Shown piece after piece: positions 58,861 through 64,000 of a DNA stretch of 64,000 bases; position 1 is the first letter of the stretch; every line of letters starts with the position of its first letter. Below the pieces are notes generated by a model. It searched no databases and was not told where the DNA came from. It was given only the letters and a program-made list of their open reading frames with translations. Origin of the DNA: Stenotrophomonas maltophilia (GTDB lineage Bacteria > Pseudomonadota > Gammaproteobacteria > Xanthomonadales > Xanthomonadaceae); assembly GCF_002205165.1 (NCBI RefSeq), contig NZ_NIVS01000032.1:62001-126000 (forward strand), read 5' to 3'. The position numbers and the translations under genes were made by a program.

Positions 58861-61109
58861 GCCGACGCGGCCCCGGCCTTGCTGCTGCGGCGGCCGGCCA
58901 GCTGCTGCAGCTCATCGATGATCTGCTTCTGCGAGAGCACGCTGAGGTCGATCACCTCACGGGCCTGCGCAACGTAATAGGCAAGCTGCTCATCGCTACG
59001 TGCCAGCGAGCCATCGAGCGAGGCGGCAATCTGGGCCAGGCGCTCGTTGAGGCCATCGCTGGCGGTGCCGAAGGCGTGCACGGCGCTACCGAGTGCATCG
59101 GCCAGGCTTGCGACTTCCACCGCACTGCCGGTGACCTGCGCGGCCACGCTGCCCAGCTTGCCGGTCTCGGCTTGGATGTGGTCGGTGAAGCGGGTGCCGA
59201 CGCGGTCCAGCAGCTCGGCCGAGGTCGAGACCAGGGCATCCACGGCGACGCGCTGTTCATTGGCGGCGTGATTGACTGCATCCAGCAGGGTCTCCACGGT
59301 GGCCAGCAGGCGGCTGCGTTCTTCCAGCGTGGCGGTGTCGCGGACCAGGCTGTCGGAGAGTTTGCTGCGCAGTTCGGCTACGACATCGGCCGCGGCCTTG
59401 GGCGCTTCCGAGGCGGCCTGTACCAGCCGCGAGATTTCGCTGATCGTTTCGCTGGCGTGCGCCTGGGCCTGCTGGGTGATCTCGTTGGCGGTGCGTGCCA
59501 GGGTGTCGCAGATCTCCTGCTGACGGCTGGCCACGCTGGTGCCGGTCTGCTCCCAGCGCTCGCCGAGGCGGGCGCTCATGGCGGTGAAGGCGTCGGTCCA
59601 GACGCTCAGGCGCTGCTGATCGCGTGCTTCCAGTGCGTCCTGCAGCTGGGCGTGCGAATGCTGCATCGCCTCGCCGAGCGAGACTGCCTGCGCCTGCAGC
59701 GTCGCGGCAGCGGCATCCAGCGCGTGCTGGTGGCGCTCGCTCAGTGCGGTCGCCGCGGCATCCTGGCGGGCCAGCGCCTGCTGCCAGGCCTCGGCGATCT
59801 GCGCGGTGGTGGCCTCCATGCGGCTGCCGACCGAATCGATCAGGCCGGTAGCCCGGGCGTCATGCGTTTGCGCGAAGTTGGCCAGCGTGCTGCGCAGCTC
59901 GGCCGCCATGGTTGCATTGGTCTGCTGCTGTGCGGACTGGGCGGCCTGCCAACTGTCGGCGGTGCTGACCAGCTTCGCGGACACCGCGTCGAGCAGGCCG
60001 AGCGCGCGTTGATCGTGCTGTGCGGCGAATCCGTCCAGCGCTGCGCGTAGGTCGGTGGTCAGTGCGGTGTTGGTCTGCTGCTGGCTGTCCAGCGCGGCCT
60101 GCCAGGACGCGGCGGTGGCCGCACGGCTGGCGTCGAACCCCTCGGTCAGGCCGGTCAGCTGGCGCTGCACCGCCTCAGTCACCGTCTCGTGCATGGTGGA
60201 ATTGGCGCGGGCGATGCCGGCCAGCGTGGTGTCCATCACCGGCTGCAGGGCTGCGCCGACCGCACGTGCGCTCTCGGCGACGCTGTCCTTCAGCGACTGC
60301 TCGATGGCCGCGGTCAGGCGCGCGTATTCCTCGTCGGCCTTGGCGTGGAAACGCTGCTGGTTGGCCAGCAGCCGCTCGCCCGAGGCGCTGCTCTGCTGTT
60401 CGATCGCGGTGGACATGGCCTGCAGCCGGTCCACCAGCACGGGCATCAGTTCGGCCTGCTGCTGCAGCAGCCGGAAGGCTTCATTGCGCTGCCAGGACTG
60501 CGAGTGCGTGTGCAGGGTGGTGGCGATCTCCACGTCCAGCCGCTGTACCGCTTCCAGTCGCTCGCGCCGGCACAGCGCCGAGAGCAGGCCAAGCATGGCG
60601 GAGGTGGCGACGCCGGCGATCGAGGTGCCGAAAGCCACTGCAAGGCCTTCCACGGGCGCGCCCAGCGAGCCACGGATGGCCTGCAGGTCGGTCGCGCTTT
60701 CCAGCGCCAGTCCGGTGCCGCGCAGGGTCGCCATCATGCCGAGCAGGGTGCCGAGCATGCCCAGCAGCACCAGCAGCCCGACCAGATACGGGGTCAGAAC
60801 CGGGCCGGGCAGGGCGACCCGCTCGCCTTCCACGCGCAGACGCACGGCATTGCGCAGGCTGGGATGCAGCTGGCCGAGCCAGGGGGCCAGGCCGGAGGTG
60901 GCGGAGCCGGCACTGGCGCTGGCCGCCGTCAGCGACGCGGTCGCCTGCCGGTAGCGATACAGCTCCAGGCCACCGGCGAGGTAGCAGACGGCGATCAGCA
61001 GGGCGACAGCGAAGCCGACCGGATTGGTGCTGACGTAACCGGCCCCGATCCAGCACACCGCAACAAGGCCCAGCAGGAAAACAACGTAGTGAAGACTGGT
61101 TCTGAACAT
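58857..61109 (-). CDS. DUF802 protein: MotA/TolQ/ExbB-like channel with long cytoplasmic helical tail
   Basis: A 750-residue protein. Four membrane helices are predicted (about 6-25, 31-49, 106-127, 154-178). The last two carry the TolQ/ExbB/MotA pattern (LGMLGTLLGM at 116-125 and EGLAVAFGTSIAGVATSA at 154-171). The following 570 residues are a continuous Ala/Gln/Glu-rich helical tail, with about 51-residue repeats of the form SWQAAxxxQQQTNxxL. ATG 61109 is chosen; the open frame beyond it reads into the DUF3348 gene. Overlaps the OmpA/MotB-like gene by four bases. The layout parallels ZorA, the tailed motor subunit of Zorya. DUF802 itself is unassigned. Confidence 0.87.
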   Translation of the reverse strand: MFRTSLHYVVFLLGLVAVCWIGAGYVSTNPVGFAVALLIAVCYLAGGLELYRYRQATASLTAASASAGSATSGLAPWLGQLHPSLRNAVRLRVEGERVALPGPVLTPYLVGLLVLLGMLGTLLGMMATLRGTGLALESATDLQAIRGSLGAPVEGLAVAFGTSIAGVATSAMLGLLSALCRRERLEAVQRLDVEIATTLHTHSQSWQRNEAFRLLQQQAELMPVLVDRLQAMSTAIEQQSSASGERLLANQQRFHAKADEEYARLTAAIEQSLKDSVAESARAVGAALQPVMDTTLAGIARANSTMHETVTEAVQRQLTGLTEGFDASRAATAASWQAALDSQQQTNTALTTDLRAALDGFAAQHDQRALGLLDAVSAKLVSTADSWQAAQSAQQQTNATMAAELRSTLANFAQTHDARATGLIDSVGSRMEATTAQIAEAWQQALARQDAAATALSERHQHALDAAAATLQAQAVSLGEAMQHSHAQLQDALEARDQQRLSVWTDAFTAMSARLGERWEQTGTSVASRQQEICDTLARTANEITQQAQAHASETISEISRLVQAASEAPKAAADVVAELRSKLSDSLVRDTATLEERSRLLATVETLLDAVNHAANEQRVAVDALVSTSAELLDRVGTRFTDHIQAETGKLGSVAAQVTGSAVEVASLADALGSAVHAFGTASDGLNERLAQIAASLDGSLARSDEQLAYYVAQAREVIDLSVLSQKQIIDELQQLAGRRSSKAGAASA

Positions 61110-61119
61110 GACGTCCCGG

Positions 61120-61797
61120 TTAGTGGGTGCGAAGCGCTGCAAGCAGGCCTTCGATCGGTTGAAAACGGAGATCCAGCTCGGCCAGCAGCAGGCTCTGCAT
61201 GTCGCGGCGGAACACCTCGAGCCAGGCATCATCGCTGCCGGCATCGCGCAGGCGCTCGAAATGCACGCCCAGCAGCACCGGTACCTTGGCCAGCAGGCTG
61301 TGCTCGCGCGCGCTCAGGGTCTGCTCCATCAGGGCATCCACCTCGGCCAGCCGCGCCAGCTCGGGCGATGTGCGGGTCAGCATGTCGCGCAGGCGCCCGC
61401 GCAGCCGGCTGGTGGCACCCAGCATGGAGCGCTGCACGGTGAGGTAGCGCTCGCGGTACGCGGTGTATTCGGCCGGCGCTTGGGCGCCCTCGGCGTCGAC
61501 CGGCCGCCGAACAGCGCTGGAAGAGTCAGGTTCCTGAACAATGGTGGCTTCCAGCGCCGCGCGGATCCGCTGGCAGTCCGCGTCCTCGTCGGCATCGAAA
61601 TCCGGCCCTTCGACCGCAGGCGGCAGCCGCCCATCGAGCGCCTTGGACAAGGTCACCGCCCGCGTCCAGTCCACCCATTCGCTGAGCCGGTCCGACAGGG
61701 CAGGACCTGTCGAGGACAGGTTGCTTTGAGCGAGGCGGGCCAGCAGCCGGATGAAGGCCGGGCCCGGGACAGGGGTCCGTTGCGCGGTTTTGGCCAT
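61120..61797 (-). CDS. DUF3348 family protein
   Basis: A 225-residue soluble, acidic, mainly helical protein of unknown function. PGPAFIRLLARLAQ and a long RERYLTVQRSMLGATSRLRGRLRDML helix-rich half, split by an acidic loop (DADEDAD), are visible. It is the first gene of the four-gene operon; the MotA-like gene starts 10 bases after its stop. No catalytic motif is recognised. Confidence 0.85.
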   Translation of the reverse strand: MAKTAQRTPVPGPAFIRLLARLAQSNLSSTGPALSDRLSEWVDWTRAVTLSKALDGRLPPAVEGPDFDADEDADCQRIRAALEATIVQEPDSSSAVRRPVDAEGAQAPAEYTAYRERYLTVQRSMLGATSRLRGRLRDMLTRTSPELARLAEVDALMEQTLSAREHSLLAKVPVLLGVHFERLRDAGSDDAWLEVFRRDMQSLLLAELDLRFQPIEGLLAALRTH

Positions 61798-61936
61798 TGT
61801 TCCGGTTAAAACGGCGAATTTTACACCGTAATGCCCGCCGGTCGCCCGGGGCCGGGTTCAGCCTGGGGCGGCGCGCATATCAAGCAGGCAGGCGCCCCGT
61901 CACCGCAGCGCCTGCTGCGCCTGCTGCGCCGCAGGC

Positions 61937-62935
61937 TCAGTCGATCGGCAACGGCGCGCGTGGGGAGACGAGCCCCTGTTCGCGCAGCGCAGTCCAGAAC
62001 GCCGGCGGAATCGCCACCTCGGCCAGCGCAAGATTCTCCGCGATCCGGCTGGGCTGACTGGCCCCCGGGATCACCGCCGCCACGGCCGGATGCGCGAGCG
62101 CGAACTGCAGCGCCGCGGCACGGATATCCACACCGAACTGCCCGCACACCTGCTGCAGGCGGCCTACGCGATGCAGCACCTCGGCGCCGGCTTTCTGATA
62201 CTCGTAGTGCGCGCCGCCAGCGAGAATGCCGGAGTTGTAGGGACCTCCCACCACGATGCGCGCGCCACGCGCTTCGGCGGCCGGCATCAGGCTGACCAGC
62301 GCCTCATCGTGATCCAGCAGGGTGTAGCGCCCGGCGAGCACGAAGCCATCCGGATCGGCCTGCTGCAGCGCCATCACGCACGGCTCGACCCGGTTGACGC
62401 CCAGGCCCCAGCCCTTGATCACCCCTTCTTCGCGCAGCCGGGTCAGTGCGCCGGCTGCGCCGGACATGGCCTGGTGGAACACGGCGCGCCAGTTCTCGCC
62501 GTGGAAATCCTTGGCCGGGTCGTGGATCCAGACGATGTCCAGGCGGTCGGTCTTCAGGCGCCTCAAGCTTTCTTCAATGGTGCGCAGCGTACCGTCGGCG
62601 CTGTAGTCGTAGACGATCTTGTTGGGCAGGCCATGCTCGAACAGGCCGCCTTTCTCGCCGAGGTCGCGGCTGGCAGCGTTTTCGGTTTCATCCAGCAGAC
62701 GGCGGCCGACCTTGGTGCTCAGCACATACGCATCGCGCGGGTAGTGCTGCAGCGCCTGGCCAAGCCGCAGTTCGGCCAGGCCGGCGCCATACAGCGGGGC
62801 GGCATCGAAGTAGCGGATGCCCTGGTCCCACGCGGCATGGACGGTCGCCAGTGCCTCCTGTTCGGGAATGGCGCGGTACATGTTGCCAAGGGGCGCGGTG
62901 CCGAAGCCGACGCGGCCGGGAAGGTCAATGCTCAT
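61937..62935 (-). CDS. Aldo/keto reductase
   Basis: A 332-residue TIM-barrel NADPH-dependent oxidoreductase. The catalytic set is visible: Asp and Tyr in YFDAAPLYG, Lys in LSTKVGRRL and His in IVWIHDP. The family most like it includes D-threo-aldose 1-dehydrogenase and pyridoxal 4-dehydrogenase, so sugar or pyridoxal oxidation is possible. The start at MSIDLPGRVGFGTAPLG is preferred; the frame beyond runs into the neighbouring gene. It is 31 bases downstream of the LLM oxidoreductase gene and probably co-transcribed. Confidence 0.9.
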   Translation of the reverse strand: MSIDLPGRVGFGTAPLGNMYRAIPEQEALATVHAAWDQGIRYFDAAPLYGAGLAELRLGQALQHYPRDAYVLSTKVGRRLLDETENAASRDLGEKGGLFEHGLPNKIVYDYSADGTLRTIEESLRRLKTDRLDIVWIHDPAKDFHGENWRAVFHQAMSGAAGALTRLREEGVIKGWGLGVNRVEPCVMALQQADPDGFVLAGRYTLLDHDEALVSLMPAAEARGARIVVGGPYNSGILAGGAHYEYQKAGAEVLHRVGRLQQVCGQFGVDIRAAALQFALAHPAVAAVIPGASQPSRIAENLALAEVAIPPAFWTALREQGLVSPRAPLPID

Positions 62936-62966
62936 GGGGTTGGATCCGGGGGAGGGAAGGGAAAAC

Positions 62967-63926
62967 TCAGGCCGTGAGGGCGGCGGCGATAGTGGTAGCG
63001 GTAGCGGAGGCATGGAAGCGCGGCAGCACATGCTCGGCCAGCTCATGCAGCGTTTCGTCGAGCGGGCGCAGGTTGCGGCGCAGTTGCAGGCCGACATGGT
63101 TGACGCCGATGGCGCGCAATGCGGCCAGTTCCGTGATCAGCCCGTTGCGACCGGTGCGTGCACCGAAGCGGAAGCGCTGGAACGGCGCATCCGGGTCGTC
63201 GGCCAGATCCAGGTGGATGAAGCTGGCATAGGGTTTGTCGCCGGCGACCGCGCGCCACTCGCCGATGCGCCGCTGATGGTCGGCCGGGGCGCCCGGGTAG
63301 GCCAGGCAGCCGTCCATGTGCCCGCCGATCCAGGCCGGTGATTGCTGGGCCAGCCCGGCGACCAGCAACGGGAGGGGCGCGGACAGCCGCGGCAGCAACT
63401 CCAGCCCGCCGGACAGACGCGACTGACCGCCACTGCGCAGCACCTCAACCTGGTCACGGAAGGCTTCGCCGCGCGTGGGAAAATCGCGGCCGAACACGGG
63501 GTACTCGATCGGTCGGTCGCCGCTGGCCACGCCCAGCAGCAGCCGATCACCACTGAGGCGCTGCACGCTGCCGGCGGCCTTGAGGGTCAGCAGCGGCTCG
63601 CGCAGCGGCAGCACCACGGCGGCGGTGCCGAGCAGGATCTCGCGGGTGACGCCGGCCAGGTAGCCAAGGTAGGTGAAGACCTCGAACACCTGCGCGGCAT
63701 CGCCGAAGGCCGGGTCGTACAGCGGCACATCGCGGATCCAGAGCGCGCGGAAGCCCAAGCGGTCGGCGAGGGTGGCCAGGTCGGCATGGCGGCGCAGGTC
63801 CGGTTCCCCGGGGAGCCGTGCAGACTCACGGCGGCGCTGTTCGCCCGTGGGCGTCCAGTCGTTGTCCAGCGGCGCTTCCAGGCCGATGCTGAAACCACCC
63901 GCGGAGAGACGGGAAAGTGCGTTCAT
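62967..63926 (-). CDS. LLM-class flavin-dependent oxidoreductase
   Basis: A 319-residue luciferase-like (F420/FMN) monooxygenase-fold protein. GLEAPLDNDW, WIRDVPLYDPAFGD and GTAAVVLPLREPLLTLKAAGSVQRLSGDRLLLGV-type core strands are recognisable. AAGGA precedes ATG 63926. It lies 31 bases before the aldo/keto reductase gene in the same operon. The substrate cannot be read from sequence. Confidence 0.9.
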   Translation of the reverse strand: MNALSRLSAGGFSIGLEAPLDNDWTPTGEQRRRESARLPGEPDLRRHADLATLADRLGFRALWIRDVPLYDPAFGDAAQVFEVFTYLGYLAGVTREILLGTAAVVLPLREPLLTLKAAGSVQRLSGDRLLLGVASGDRPIEYPVFGRDFPTRGEAFRDQVEVLRSGGQSRLSGGLELLPRLSAPLPLLVAGLAQQSPAWIGGHMDGCLAYPGAPADHQRRIGEWRAVAGDKPYASFIHLDLADDPDAPFQRFRFGARTGRNGLITELAALRAIGVNHVGLQLRRNLRPLDETLHELAEHVLPRFHASATATTIAAALTA

Positions 63927-64000
63927 CGTGTTGCGGTCCTTGGGGCGGGAGCCAGGCAGGACACGCAGTCTGCGCGCGGTACTGTTTCTCAAAAAGCCGT
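63927..64000. other. Window edge: leader of the LLM oxidoreductase gene
   Basis: 74 bases upstream of the LLM gene. The ribosome site AAGGA is visible; no further gene can be called before the window ends. Confidence 0.5.

Overview
The window reads as chromosomal DNA of a high-GC gammaproteobacterium of the Xanthomonadaceae, most likely Stenotrophomonas. The pointers are an entSCEBB'FA-type catecholate siderophore operon as I recall it from S. maltophilia, a class I nrdA-nrdB operon followed by flavodoxin and thioredoxin genes, an Oar-like TonB receptor, and the DUF3348/DUF802/OmpA/DUF2894 gene set. I see no tRNA, rRNA, IS element, CRISPR array or phage gene. The species assignment is inference.

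Layout. (1) 1-7.2 kb: 3' part of a large two-partner-secretion exoprotein (tpsA) overlapping its transporter (tpsB). (2) 7.3-11 kb: a small DUF3817 membrane protein behind a Fur-box-like site, then an Oar-like TonB-dependent receptor. (3) 11-15.6 kb, minus strand: nrdA-nrdB-flavodoxin-thioredoxin, driven by a promoter covered by two NrdR-like boxes. (4) 15.7-25.4 kb: seven-gene siderophore operon behind a Fur-box-like site: exporter, entC, entE, entB (isochorismatase only), a free-standing aryl carrier protein, entF (serine-specific, C-A-T-TE) and entA. Most genes are joined by ATGA overlaps.

(5) 25.6-48.5 kb: a surface-adhesin island. It starts with an RcsB/FimZ-like response regulator and a CFA/I-type (alpha) fimbrial operon. 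A 1,941-residue trimeric autotransporter, two small unknown genes, a DUF389 membrane protein and two paralogous classical autotransporters follow. It ends with a BvgS-like hybrid histidine kinase. Both autotransporter genes and the DUF389 gene share a bipartite upstream motif with fixed spacing.

(6) 49.2-57.5 kb, minus strand: complete malonate decarboxylase operon mdcACDEGBH with a MatC-type carrier and a GntR/FCD regulator; three near-palindromic sites precede mdcA. (7) 57.6-61.8 kb, minus strand: a compact operon of DUF3348, a MotA/TolQ-like channel protein with a very long helical tail, a MotB/OmpA-like partner and DUF2894. It resembles the ZorAB motor of Zorya defence and is my best candidate for an undescribed system. 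(8) 61.9-63.9 kb: an aldo/keto reductase and an LLM-class flavin oxidoreductase.

Together the window couples iron acquisition, deoxynucleotide synthesis, a large adhesive surface programme that may be run by a two-part phosphorelay, malonate catabolism, and a possible ion-driven motor of unknown purpose.
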